From Bradyrhizobium nanningense (GTDB lineage Bacteria > Pseudomonadota > Alphaproteobacteria > Rhizobiales > Xanthobacteraceae): a stretch of 64,000 nt of DNA. The DNA lies in NCBI RefSeq assembly GCF_004114535.1, contig NZ_LBJC01000031.1, positions 79,851 through 143,850 on the forward strand. The letters run 5' to 3'. Shown here in pieces: positions 23,599 to 32,494 of this stretch (positions within the stretch are counted from its first letter, which is position 1; every line of letters begins with the position of its first letter). The translations under genes were made by a program, and so were the position numbers. The notes beneath the pieces were generated by a model. That model did no database searches and was not told the DNA's origin. It saw nothing but the letters and a program-made list of their open reading frames with translations.

Positions 23599-25527
23599 CT
23601 AGATCGCCACCTGGGTGCCGACTTCGACCACGCGGCCGCTCGGGATCTGGAAATAGTCCGTGGCATCGTTGGCGGAGCGGCTGAGCGAGATGAACAGCCG
23701 GTCCTGCCAGCGCGGCATGCCCGAATGGGCGGCGGGTTTCAGTGCCCGGCGCGACAGGAAGAACGAGGTCGACATGATATCGAACTGCCAGCCGAGCTTG
23801 CGGGCGATCGCCAGCGCCTTCGGCACGTTGGGCGATTCCATGAAGCCGAACTTGAGCGTCACCTTGGAGAAGGTCGGTGAGATCTGCTCCAGTCTGACGC
23901 GCTCGGTCGGATTGATCCGCGGGGTCTGCGCCGTCTCGATGGTGAGAATGACATTCTTCTCGTGCAGCACCTTGTAGTGCTTCAGACTATGCATCAGCGC
24001 CGTCGGCGCGCTGAGCGGGTCCGAGGTCAGGAACACGGCGGTGCCGGGTACGCGCTGCGGCGGCCGCTTCTCCAGCATCGCCACGAGGTCGGCCAGCGGG
24101 AACTCGAGCTTGCGCGACTTCTCGAACAAGAGGCGGCTGCCGCGGCGCCACGTGTACATCAGGATGATCATGATCGCGCCGAGCGCAAGCGGCACCCAGC
24201 CGCCCTCGAACACCTTGAGCAGGTTGGCGGCCAGGAAGGTGAGGTCGAGGAAGAGGAAGGGCGCTATCAGGGCTGCGGCCGCAACCGGCGACCACCGCCA
24301 GACCTTCCAGATCACGACGAAGCCCATCATCGCCGTGACCACCATGGTCCCGGTAACGGAGATGCCGTAGGCCGAGGCCAGCGCGCTCGAGGAGCGGAAC
24401 AGCAGCACCAGCAGCACCACCGCGATCAGCAGCAGCTGGTTGATCCGCGGAATGAATATCTGGCCGGAATGGGCTTCCGACGTATGGCGAATTTCGAAGC
24501 GGGGCAGCAGGCCGAGCTGGATCGCCTGGCGCGTCAGTGAGTAGGCGCCGGTGATGACGGCCTGGCTGGCGATGACGGTCGCGGCGGTGGCAAGCACGAC
24601 CATGCCGCCACGGACCCAGCCTTGCGGAAACAATTGGAAGAACGGACTCTCGATCGCGCCGGGATTGCCGAGGACGAGGGCCCCCTGCCCCAGATAGTTC
24701 AACGCCAGCGACGGCAGCACGATGAACAGCCAGGCGGTCTGGATCGGCCGCTTGCCGAAATGGCCGAGGTCCGCATAGAGCGCCTCGGCGCCGGTGACCG
24801 CCAGGAACACCGCGCCCAGCGTGACGAAGCCGATGACGCCGTGATGGAGCATGAACGACACGGCGTAGAGCGGGTTCAGCGCGTACAGCACTTGTGGATG
24901 CTGGATGATCGGATGGATCGCCACCATCGCAAGGACTGCGAACCAGACGCACATGATCGGGCCGAAGAAGGCGGCGACGCGGGCAGTGCCGCGCGACTGC
25001 ACGGCGAACAGGCAGACCAGGATCACCACGGTCAGCGGCACGACGTAAGGCTCGAATGTCAGGGTGACATCCTTCATGCCTTCGATCGCAGACAGCACCG
25101 AGAGCGCGGGCGTGATGACGGCATCGCCATAGAACAGCGCACCGGAGATGATGCCGAGCAGGACGATGGTGGCCCCGCCGGTTCCGACCGCGCGCTGGGC
25201 CAGCGCCATCAGCGCGAGCGTGCCGCCCTCGCCATTGTTGTCGGCACGGAGCAGGATCACGACGTATTTGAGCGTCACCACGACGATGAGCGCCCACAGG
25301 ATCAGGGAGAGCACGCCGAGCACGGCCGCCGGTGAGGCGACGCCCTCAGCGCCCGAGGCCGCCGTCACCGCCTCGCGGAACGCGTAGAGCGGGCTGGTGC
25401 CGATGTCGCCATAGACAACGCCGATGCTGCCGAGCGTCAGCGCGCCGAAGCCGGCCGTGGTGTGGGCGTCGCCATGCCCACTGGCCGCCGCCGTTTCCGG
25501 GGCGGGAACTGCTACGTCGCTTGTCAT
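23599..25527 (-). CDS. kup: Low-affinity potassium uptake transporter Kup (copy 1)
   Basis: 642 residues with about twelve membrane helices and a C-terminal cytoplasmic domain, the usual Kup layout. The signature GSIGVVYGDIGTSPLYAF starts near residue 35. The protein takes up K+ with protons at the inner membrane. The start MTSDVAVPAPE was chosen because the extension upstream is not conserved in the tandem copy. A second kup lies 141 bases upstream in the same direction; both end with nearly the same residues (IPSGRVVEVGTQVAI here). Confidence 0.93.
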   Translation of the reverse strand: MTSDVAVPAPETAAASGHGDAHTTAGFGALTLGSIGVVYGDIGTSPLYAFREAVTAASGAEGVASPAAVLGVLSLILWALIVVVTLKYVVILLRADNNGEGGTLALMALAQRAVGTGGATIVLLGIISGALFYGDAVITPALSVLSAIEGMKDVTLTFEPYVVPLTVVILVCLFAVQSRGTARVAAFFGPIMCVWFAVLAMVAIHPIIQHPQVLYALNPLYAVSFMLHHGVIGFVTLGAVFLAVTGAEALYADLGHFGKRPIQTAWLFIVLPSLALNYLGQGALVLGNPGAIESPFFQLFPQGWVRGGMVVLATAATVIASQAVITGAYSLTRQAIQLGLLPRFEIRHTSEAHSGQIFIPRINQLLLIAVVLLVLLFRSSSALASAYGISVTGTMVVTAMMGFVVIWKVWRWSPVAAAALIAPFLFLDLTFLAANLLKVFEGGWVPLALGAIMIILMYTWRRGSRLLFEKSRKLEFPLADLVAMLEKRPPQRVPGTAVFLTSDPLSAPTALMHSLKHYKVLHEKNVILTIETAQTPRINPTERVRLEQISPTFSKVTLKFGFMESPNVPKALAIARKLGWQFDIMSTSFFLSRRALKPAAHSGMPRWQDRLFISLSRSANDATDYFQIPSGRVVEVGTQVAI

Positions 25528-25668
25528 GGGAGAGCCAGTGGCCTCTAAGAATGCTTCACTGCACAATGGCGGAAGAGCGCGCGGGCTTATAGTCCTGCGC
25601 TACCGGCATAGCCTAGCCCGATTTCGGGTCCTTACCATGCAAAATTCACATAGGTCCGCCAGTTGCGT

Positions 25669-27567
25669 TCAAATGGTGACTTGTGTGCCGACTTCAACCA
25701 CCCGCCCAGTGGGAATCTGGAAATAGTCGGTGGCATCATTGGCCGACCGGCTCAGCGCAATGAAAAGGTGATCCTGCCACAGCGGCATGCCCGACTGCGC
25801 GGACGCCTTCAGCGACCTTCGTGACACGAAGAACGACGTGGACATGATGTCGAACTGCCAGCCCTGCTTGCGCGCGATCGCGAGCGCCTTGGGCACGTTC
25901 GGCTGCTCCATGAAGCCGAAGCGCAGACGAACCTTGGAGAACTTGTCGCTGATCTTCTCCATGCGGAATCGCTCCGACACGTCGACCCGCGGCGTGTGGG
26001 CGGTCTCGATGGTCAGGATCACGTTGTGCTCATGCAGGACCTTGTTGTGCTTGAGATTGTGCAGCAGCGCGGTCGGCACGAACGCGGGATCGCTGGTCAG
26101 GAACACCGCGGTACCCTTGACGATGTGCGGGGGCCGCTTCTCGAGACTCCGGATCAGGTCGTCGAGCGGCACCTCGATCCGGCGCGTCTTCTGGATCAAG
26201 ATCCCGGATCCCTTCCGCCAGGTCCAGATCGTTCCCGCCATGGCCGCGCCGAACAGCAGCGGCACCCAAGCGCCCTCCAGCAGCTTCAAGAGATTGGCGC
26301 TGAAAAAGCTGAGGTCGACGACGACGAAGGGCACGATCACGGCAGCAGCGGTGGCGGCGCGCCAGTTCCACAATTTCCAGATCACGACGAAGCCCATGAT
26401 GCCGTCAGCAACCATGGTGGTGGAGACCGCGATACCGTAGGCCGAGGCCAGGTTGCTCGGGGTATGGAACAGCAGCACCAGCAGCATCACGCCGATCAGC
26501 AGCAGCCGGTTCACGCGCGGCAGGTAGATCTGGCCGGCATGGGTTTCCGAGGTGTAACGCACCTCGAAGCGCGGCAGCAGGCCGAGCTGCACCGCCTGAT
26601 AGACCAGCGAATAAGCGCCGGTGATCACCGCTTGGCTCGCGATCACGGTGGCCGCAGTCGCAAGTCCGACGAGCGGCAGCACCAGCTTCTCGGGTACCAT
26701 GCGATAGAACGAGTGCTCGATCGCGCTGGGATCGGACAGTACCAGCGCACCCTGTCCGAAATAGTTGATCAGGAGCGCGGGCAGCACGAAGAACATCCAG
26801 GCCGACTGGATCGGCTTGCGTCCGAAATGGCCGAGATCGGCATAGAGGGCCTCGCCGCCGGTCACCGCCAGGAACACCGCGCCGAGTGTCACGAGGCCGA
26901 TCGTGCCATGCGACAGCACGAACTGCACTGCATAGTATGGATTGATCGCCGCCAGCACGGAGGGGTCGTCGACGATGTGGACCGCCCCCATCACAGCGAT
27001 GACGGTGAACCAAACCACCATCACCGGCCCAAAGGCCGAAGCGACCAGCGCGGTCCCCTTACTCTGCACCGCGAACAGCAGCACCAGGATGAGGACGGTG
27101 AGCGGCACGACGTAGTGCTCGAGCGCAGGGGTTGCGAGCTTCAGGCCTTCCACTGCCGATAGCACCGAGATCGCCGGCGTGATCATGGAATCGCCGATGA
27201 ACATGGAGGCGCCGACCACGCCGAGGGCGAGCAGGAACCAGCTCCGCCGTCCGAGCGCACGCTGGCCGAGCGCCATCAGGGAGAGTGTGCCGCCCTCCCC
27301 GTTGTTGTCGGCACGCAGCAGCAGCAGGACGTATTTGGCGGTGACGACGATCAGCAGCGCCCACAGGATCAGCGAGAGCACGCCGAGCACCATGACCCGT
27401 GAGACCGGCTCGCCATGAGCTGCGCCCCGGACAGCCTCGTGGAAGGCATAGAGCGGCGAAGTGCCGATATCACCGAAGACGACGCCGATGCTCCCGAGCG
27501 TAAGGGCCCAAAAACCTGATCGGGCCGGCCCTTCGTGGGTCTCGGCCTGTGTGATGCTCGCCGTCAT
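25669..27567 (-). CDS. kup: Low-affinity potassium uptake transporter Kup (copy 2)
   Basis: 632 residues, clearly a paralogue of the downstream kup (same GSIGVVFGDIGTSPLYAF signature, same membrane segments and C-terminus IPTGRVVEVGTQVTI). The two differ mainly in the N-terminal tail and scattered substitutions, so the duplication is old rather than recent. Whether both are made together is unknown; the 141-base spacer is enough for a second promoter. Confidence 0.93.
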   Translation of the reverse strand: MTASITQAETHEGPARSGFWALTLGSIGVVFGDIGTSPLYAFHEAVRGAAHGEPVSRVMVLGVLSLILWALLIVVTAKYVLLLLRADNNGEGGTLSLMALGQRALGRRSWFLLALGVVGASMFIGDSMITPAISVLSAVEGLKLATPALEHYVVPLTVLILVLLFAVQSKGTALVASAFGPVMVVWFTVIAVMGAVHIVDDPSVLAAINPYYAVQFVLSHGTIGLVTLGAVFLAVTGGEALYADLGHFGRKPIQSAWMFFVLPALLINYFGQGALVLSDPSAIEHSFYRMVPEKLVLPLVGLATAATVIASQAVITGAYSLVYQAVQLGLLPRFEVRYTSETHAGQIYLPRVNRLLLIGVMLLVLLFHTPSNLASAYGIAVSTTMVADGIMGFVVIWKLWNWRAATAAAVIVPFVVVDLSFFSANLLKLLEGAWVPLLFGAAMAGTIWTWRKGSGILIQKTRRIEVPLDDLIRSLEKRPPHIVKGTAVFLTSDPAFVPTALLHNLKHNKVLHEHNVILTIETAHTPRVDVSERFRMEKISDKFSKVRLRFGFMEQPNVPKALAIARKQGWQFDIMSTSFFVSRRSLKASAQSGMPLWQDHLFIALSRSANDATDYFQIPTGRVVEVGTQVTI

Positions 27568-27761
27568 GAGGGTGGAGAACGCTTCGTCCCTGGAATTGAT
27601 CCGGCGCCTTTTGACGCTTCCGGCGCGCCTGTCAATCGGCGCGCCACCATAGCAGGCGCGGAGCCGGATGCCGTAACGCCGCAGCCACGCTCATCGCCAG
27701 CGCGACGACATGCCTCAGGTAAGATAGTAGCGCAAGGGGGCCAAGTCAGCCCATTTTCCGG

Positions 27762-27827
27762 GCATGATCACGTCGGAAAACCGGTGCCCGCTTTGCGCTA
27801 GCACTGCCCTCCGGGCCCGGATCATGC
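27762..27827. repeat. Dispersed palindromic element abutting the motB stop codon
   Basis: The ends are GCATGATC and GATCATGC, with an internal GGAAAACCGG segment. The layout matches a short palindromic element often seen between genes in Bradyrhizobium-type genomes. Its right end touches the motB stop codon at 27828. Confidence 0.5.
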
Positions 27828-28658
27828 TCATGGCTTCAGATTCGGCGGCAGCGGCGGATCCTCGCGCATCAGGGTGATGGTCACCCGCCGGTTGGCTGCG
27901 AGCGAAGGATCGTCCGGAAAGAGCGGCTGGGTGTCCGCCTTGCCGGAGACGGCGAAAATGTGCGACGGCGGCAGCCCCTCGCGTTCGAGGATCTGACGCA
28001 CGGCATTGGCGCGGTCGGCCGACAGATCGAAGGCGCCATAGTCGCTGCGGTTCGGCACGAAGCCGGCCGCCGTGTGGCCGGCGATCGAGACGCGGAGCGG
28101 CGTGGCCTTGAGCGGGACTGCGAGCTTCTCGACCAGGCGGCGGGTGCGATCATACGGCACCTTGGAGCCGTCGGCGAACATCGAGCGGCCGTCCTGATCG
28201 ACGATCTCCAGGTTGAGCCCCTGCTTGGTCTCCTCGAACATGATGTGCTTGGACATCTCGGTCAGCTCCGGCATGTCCTGCAACGCCTGGCGCAGCGAGG
28301 CTGCGGCGAGCGCGAAATTGCGATCGACCTTGATCTTCGCCCCCGAGGTCTTGTCGCGATCTTCCTGGTCCGGGGTCGGCGTATTGGAAGCATCCTCGGG
28401 CTGGATATGGTCGACGTTCTTCAGCCGCGGACGGGTCGGCAGGCCGTCGGACTCCACGATGCCGGAATAGCGCGCCTCGCTCTGAATGCCGAACGCATCG
28501 CGCATCGAACCCGCGACGATCTTCAGCTTGTTGGCGTCCTGGGTCGAGAACGCCACGAGCATGACGAAGAAACTCATCATCAGGCCCATGAGATCGGCGA
28601 AGGTCACGAACCAGCCGTGACCGCCGCCGTGCGCATCGCCGCGTTTCTTCTTGGCCAT
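27828..28658 (-). CDS. motB: Flagellar motor stator protein MotB
   Basis: 276 residues. One N-terminal membrane helix holds the proton-binding Asp, D22 in VTFADLMGLMMSFFVMLVAFS, the pattern of MotB/PomB proteins. A polar linker follows, then an OmpA-like peptidoglycan-binding domain (about 160-270, with VSIAGHTAAG and LSADRANAVRQIL) that anchors the stator in the cell wall. It is encoded 21 bases after motA. Confidence 0.92.
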   Translation of the reverse strand: MAKKKRGDAHGGGHGWFVTFADLMGLMMSFFVMLVAFSTQDANKLKIVAGSMRDAFGIQSEARYSGIVESDGLPTRPRLKNVDHIQPEDASNTPTPDQEDRDKTSGAKIKVDRNFALAAASLRQALQDMPELTEMSKHIMFEETKQGLNLEIVDQDGRSMFADGSKVPYDRTRRLVEKLAVPLKATPLRVSIAGHTAAGFVPNRSDYGAFDLSADRANAVRQILEREGLPPSHIFAVSGKADTQPLFPDDPSLAANRRVTITLMREDPPLPPNLKP

Positions 28659-28679
28659 GGCCTAAATCCTGGGGCGCGA

Positions 28680-29453
28680 TCAGGCCGGCACCGGCTCGCC
28701 TTCGGCGTTCCGATGCTTCTCCGGCAGATAGGCCAGCAGCATTTCGCGCACCAAGGTCGGGCTCTTGGAGTCGCGGATCATCAGGATGCCGTCGATGATC
28801 AAGGTGCGATTCGTTTCTTCATCCAGCAGCTTGCCATGCAGCTTGTCGGCGATCGGCAGACAGAACAGGTTCGCGACCAGCGCGCCGTAAAGCGTGGCGA
28901 GCAGCGCCGTCGCCATGAACGGACCGAGCTTGGACGGATCGGTCATGTTGGCGAACATCTGCACCATGCCGATCAGGGTGCCGACCATGCCGAACGCCGG
29001 AGCGCAGTCGCCGATGGCGCGGTAGATCTTGCTGCCCTCGTCGAGGTGCATCAGGAAGTTGTCACGGTCGCGCTCGAGATTGTCGCGGATGAAATCAAGG
29101 TCGTAGCCGTCGGCGACGTAACGGATGCCCTTGGCCAGGAACGGCTCGTCGGTCTCGACCTTTTCCAGGCCGACCGGACCCTGCTTGCGGGCGATCTCGG
29201 CAATGCGCGCAAGCTCGTCGACGAGGTCATGCGCCGACAGCCGGCTCATGGTGAAGGCGAACTTGGCGCCAAGCGGCAGCCCATGCAGCAGAGCGCTGAG
29301 CGGAAAGCGGATCATGGTGGCGGAAACCGACCCACCGAAAATGATGATGATCGCATGCTCGGAGATGAACATGTGGAGGTCGCCGCCCAGCAGCATCATC
29401 GTCGCGATGACGATCGTGCCCGCCACGAGCCCAACGCCCGTCATAATATCCAT
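28680..29453 (-). CDS. motA: Flagellar motor stator protein MotA
   Basis: 257 residues with four membrane segments and a cytoplasmic domain between the second and third (residues about 65-140, rich in charged residues, e.g. RDNLERDRDNFLMHLDEG). The segment GDCAPAFGMVGTLIGMVQMFANM carries the conserved Pro region that meets MotB. The start MDIMTGVGLVAG has GGAG seven bases upstream; a TTG four codons earlier is less likely. No other flagellar gene is in the window. Confidence 0.92.
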   Translation of the reverse strand: MDIMTGVGLVAGTIVIATMMLLGGDLHMFISEHAIIIIFGGSVSATMIRFPLSALLHGLPLGAKFAFTMSRLSAHDLVDELARIAEIARKQGPVGLEKVETDEPFLAKGIRYVADGYDLDFIRDNLERDRDNFLMHLDEGSKIYRAIGDCAPAFGMVGTLIGMVQMFANMTDPSKLGPFMATALLATLYGALVANLFCLPIADKLHGKLLDEETNRTLIIDGILMIRDSKSPTLVREMLLAYLPEKHRNAEGEPVPA

Positions 29454-29909
29454 CGGAGACTCCAACGCGTACGCAACAACGGCCGTCCTGGCCGCTGGCG
29501 CGGCCCAACCCCGAACCGCATCGGAAACCCTAGAGCGCCGCCCTTAAAGCCGCGTAAAGGTTAAGTTGAGGCGGCGCGAGGGAGCGGCACAGTCCGCTCG
29601 GAGGATGCCGGCTTTGCCGCTTGCCGACAGGATTCTCAATGCTTTGCTAACCATGATTGCGCGCTAGCGTGCCAGCCCCGTCAGTTCAGACCCAGCTCGC
29701 GCAGGCGCTTGCGCGCATCGGAATCGCCGATCTGCGGATTGGTGCGCGCGTTGATGCCGTTCAGGACGACGCGCGACGGCCCTGCTCTCTCGAGGCCGTC
29801 TTCGCTGTAATCGCTGCGCGATTGATCAAAAACCGTGGCGCAGCAAACCTGATCGGGCTGCCTCCTGACCGAACAAGGTAAGCGCGCGTCCGGCGTCGTT
29901 GCCGTAAGC
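29454..29909. other. Intergenic region with a possible gene remnant
   Basis: 456 bases between motA and the RraA-like gene. Apart from the promoter region expected for motAB it holds the minus-strand coding-like segment described at 29681-29830. No complete gene is supportable. Confidence 0.45.
29681..29830 (-). pseudogene. Possible 3' remnant of a coding region
   Basis: On the minus strand a frame runs to a TGA at 29681 and reads like real protein: SEDGLERAGPSRVVLN, then GINARTNPQIGDSDARKRLRELGLN. The frame stays open upstream to about 29970 but has no ATG, GTG or TTG, and the upstream residues are not convincing. It may be the tail of a decayed gene, or a short gene with an unusual start. 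Confidence 0.3.
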
Positions 29910-30629
29910 TCAATGAATCTCCGCCGAGCGCTTCAGTGCGGCCTTCAGCTTCTCCAGCGAGAAGTCGGGGCTGCGGGCGATCTCCAGGATCGGCGTCTCG
30001 CGGCGGCCGCAGAGTTCGGCAGCCTCGGGCAGCTTTGCCGCGACGTCGAGCGGGATCACGATGGCGCCGTGCTGATCGGCGTGGATGAGGTCGTCAGACC
30101 TCACGGTCATGCCGGCGACTCGCACCTCGCCGCCAAAACTCTCGGCGTGGACCCAGGCGTGCGACGGGCCGATCGAGCCGGCCAACGCCTGGAAGCCCGG
30201 CGCCCATTGTGGAATGTCGCGGATCGAGCCGTCGGTGATGACGCCGAGGCAGCCGAGCGCCTTGTGCACGTTGCTCTGCACCTCGCCCCAGAACGCGCCG
30301 TAGCCGACGTCAGGACCGTCGATGTCCTGGATCACCGAGATGCGCGGCCCATGGCCGGTGCCGACATATTCGTAATATTCGATGCGGCGCTTCGATTGCT
30401 CCTCAGCCGGAAGCGAGGATCTCAACACCGAGCGGATCGCGACCGTGCGGGCATAGCCGACGATCGGCGGCAAATCGGGGAACGGGCAGACCAGTTGCTT
30501 GGTGGTGTAGCCGATCAGCCGGCGCTCGGGCGCCACGATCTCCATGGCATTGCAGATCGTCGGCGTATCATAGCGGCCCAGCGCTTCGAGGACGGAAGCG
30601 GGCAGCGGCCCGGTCGCTTTATCAGTCAC
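29910..30629 (-). CDS. RraA-like protein (4-hydroxy-4-methyl-2-oxoglutarate aldolase/dimethylmenaquinone methyltransferase family)
   Basis: 239 residues. The family motif G-x3-DG-x2-RD appears as LGVITDGSIRDI, and VRSDDLIHADQHGAIVIPL matches the C-terminal signature. Members are class II pyruvate aldolases or oxaloacetate decarboxylases with a divalent metal; true RraA inhibits RNase E and is shorter. The GTG at 30629 is preferred because GGGAGAG sits six bases upstream; a longer GTG start at 30677 is possible. No ring-cleavage pathway gene is next to it, so the substrate is unknown. Confidence 0.8.
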   Translation of the reverse strand: MTDKATGPLPASVLEALGRYDTPTICNAMEIVAPERRLIGYTTKQLVCPFPDLPPIVGYARTVAIRSVLRSSLPAEEQSKRRIEYYEYVGTGHGPRISVIQDIDGPDVGYGAFWGEVQSNVHKALGCLGVITDGSIRDIPQWAPGFQALAGSIGPSHAWVHAESFGGEVRVAGMTVRSDDLIHADQHGAIVIPLDVAAKLPEAAELCGRRETPILEIARSPDFSLEKLKAALKRSAEIH

Positions 30630-30749
30630 GGCGTTCTCTCCCAGATTGGCGGCTGATTGACGCGACGCCGCCGTCACAGGGCGATATAGCCGAGATCGGG
30701 TCTCAACCCAACTCGGCGGTCCTCATGGCAGATATCCGCGTGTCGCCGT

Positions 30750-31631
30750 TCAGTGCAGCCGTCCGGGCCGGTCGTCGTCGTGCGGCGGCTCGGACAAATT
30801 CGCCAGCGTCGGCGCCGAGGGTGGCGACGAGACCTCGCCGCCCGCAGGGGCCGCCGCCTCCATCGCGCGTGCCTGGTCGCGATAGGATTTGTAGCCGAGC
30901 GGCAAAGCGAGAAGATACAGCACCGTGCCGATCGACAGCACGTGCCAGGGATAGGCGATCAGCAGTGCGATGAAGACGATCACCGCGACGAACGCCGGCA
31001 GAACCAGTTCCGGCGGCACCCGCATCCGCATGCTCTTGCCGGAGAACACCGGCAGGCGCGACACCATCAGGAAGGCAATCAGCAGCGTGTAGCCGGCCGT
31101 CAGCGCCGCAGGCCAGCGTCCCAGATCAAGGAAGACCGCATAGATCGGCAACATCACGGTGATGGCCCCGGCCGGCGCCGGCACGCCAGTGAAGAAGTTG
31201 GCGGCAAAGGCCGGTTTGTTCGGATCGTCCAGTGTGGCGTTGAAGCGCGCGAGCCGCAGGCACATGGAAATCGCAAACACCATCGCGGCGATCCAGCCGG
31301 CGTTGCCGAGCTCGTGCAGTTGCCAGAAATACAGCATCAGGCCGGGCGCGACGCCGAAATTGACGAAATCGGCGAGGCTGTCGAGTTCGGCGCCGAACTT
31401 GGACTGGCCCTTGATCATGCGCGCGATGCGCCCGTCGATACCGTCGAGCGCGGCGGCGAACACGATGGCATAGACGGCCAGCGTCATCCGCCCCTCGATC
31501 GACAGCCGGATCGCCGTCAGCCCAGCGCAAATCGCCAGCAACGTGATGACGTTGGGCACCAGCATCCGCACCGGAATCGGGCGGAACCGCCGGCGGCGAA
31601 CGTCAGGATTCTTGAAGTCGTAGGGCGTCAT
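30750..31631 (-). CDS. pssA: CDP-diacylglycerol-serine O-phosphatidyltransferase
   Basis: 293 residues, integral membrane. The CDP-alcohol phosphotransferase motif DG-x2-AR-x8-G-x3-D-x3-D runs from D66 to D88. It makes phosphatidylserine from CDP-diacylglycerol and serine. It lies 86 bases after psd on the same strand, so the two steps to phosphatidylethanolamine are encoded together. The C-terminal tail (from about 265) is Pro/Ser rich and poorly conserved in appearance. Confidence 0.9.
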   Translation of the reverse strand: MTPYDFKNPDVRRRRFRPIPVRMLVPNVITLLAICAGLTAIRLSIEGRMTLAVYAIVFAAALDGIDGRIARMIKGQSKFGAELDSLADFVNFGVAPGLMLYFWQLHELGNAGWIAAMVFAISMCLRLARFNATLDDPNKPAFAANFFTGVPAPAGAITVMLPIYAVFLDLGRWPAALTAGYTLLIAFLMVSRLPVFSGKSMRMRVPPELVLPAFVAVIVFIALLIAYPWHVLSIGTVLYLLALPLGYKSYRDQARAMEAAAPAGGEVSSPPSAPTLANLSEPPHDDDRPGRLH

Positions 31632-31676
31632 GGCTGATCCTCACCTCAAGGCGAGATATAGCAAGCCACGCCCCTC

Positions 31677-31693
31677 TCCGCCATTGTGGCGGA
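31677..31693 (-). other. Short hairpin between psd and pssA
   Basis: TCCGCC and GGCGGA surround a five-base loop in the spacer. No T-tract follows, so it is more likely an RNA-processing or attenuating hairpin than a full terminator. Confidence 0.3.
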
Positions 31694-31717
31694 AAGCCCT
31701 CGTCGACCGACTATTGG

Positions 31718-32416
31718 TTAATTGGCGCGGTAGGCGCGGCTGGGGTCGTCTACGACAAGATCGGCCAAAATCGTCTCGCCGGCGATGGCGGTCTGCCCTT
31801 CCGAAACCAGCGCCTTGGTGCCCACAGGCAGATAGACGTCCAGCCGCGAGCCGAACCGGATCAGACCGAAGCGCTCGCCGGCGCCGATCGCCTGACCTTC
31901 CCTGACGAAGCAGACGATGCGCTTGGCGATGAGGCCTGCGATCTGGACCACGCCGATGCGAGCCGTCGGTGTCGAGATGACCAGCGAGTTGCGCTCGTTG
32001 TCTTCGCTGGCCTTGTCGAGCTCGGCATTGATGAAGAGGCCCGGACGGTAGGCGATGCGGTCCACCCTGCCCGCGACGGGCGCGCGGTTCACGTGGCAAT
32101 TGAACACGCTCATGAACACCGAGATGCGCGGCAATGGCCGGTCGCCGAGCCCAAGCTCGGCCGGCGGCAGCGCCATGGTGATCATCGAGACGCGGCCGTC
32201 GGCCGGCGACACCACCAGCCCCTCGCGCACCGGCGTCACGCGCACGGGATCGCGGAAAAACAGCGCGCACCACACCGTCAGGATCGTGCCGATCCAGCCC
32301 AGCGGCGACCACAGCCAGAACAGGATCAGGCTTACCAGCGCAAAGCCGCCGATGAAGGGATAGCCCTCCTTGTGGATCGGCGGGATCTGACGCTGGATCG
32401 AATCGAGAATGGACAT
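31718..32416 (-). CDS. psd: Phosphatidylserine decarboxylase proenzyme
   Basis: 232 residues, the short bacterial type II form. Self-cleavage should occur between G189 and S190 in IRFGSRLDVYLP, giving the pyruvoyl cofactor. One or two N-terminal membrane segments (FIGGFALVSLILFWLW, IGTILTVWCALFF) anchor it. It converts phosphatidylserine to phosphatidylethanolamine and is upstream of pssA in the same unit. Confidence 0.92.
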   Translation of the reverse strand: MSILDSIQRQIPPIHKEGYPFIGGFALVSLILFWLWSPLGWIGTILTVWCALFFRDPVRVTPVREGLVVSPADGRVSMITMALPPAELGLGDRPLPRISVFMSVFNCHVNRAPVAGRVDRIAYRPGLFINAELDKASEDNERNSLVISTPTARIGVVQIAGLIAKRIVCFVREGQAIGAGERFGLIRFGSRLDVYLPVGTKALVSEGQTAIAGETILADLVVDDPSRAYRAN

Positions 32417-32494
32417 CGTTATCTGCCGCTCAGGGTTGATGGCGCGGATCGTCGCGCGGGTCTGTTTAGGCCAGAGTTGGGACCGGAGACAAGG

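Noticed and set aside
27960..29564. A 534-codon plus-strand frame over motB and motA
   Set aside because: Antisense to motAB; Arg/His/Asp-rich with no domain.
29657..29881. A 74-codon plus-strand frame starting MRASVPAPSVQTQ
   Set aside because: The minus strand of the same bases reads more like protein; the start lacks a ribosome binding site.
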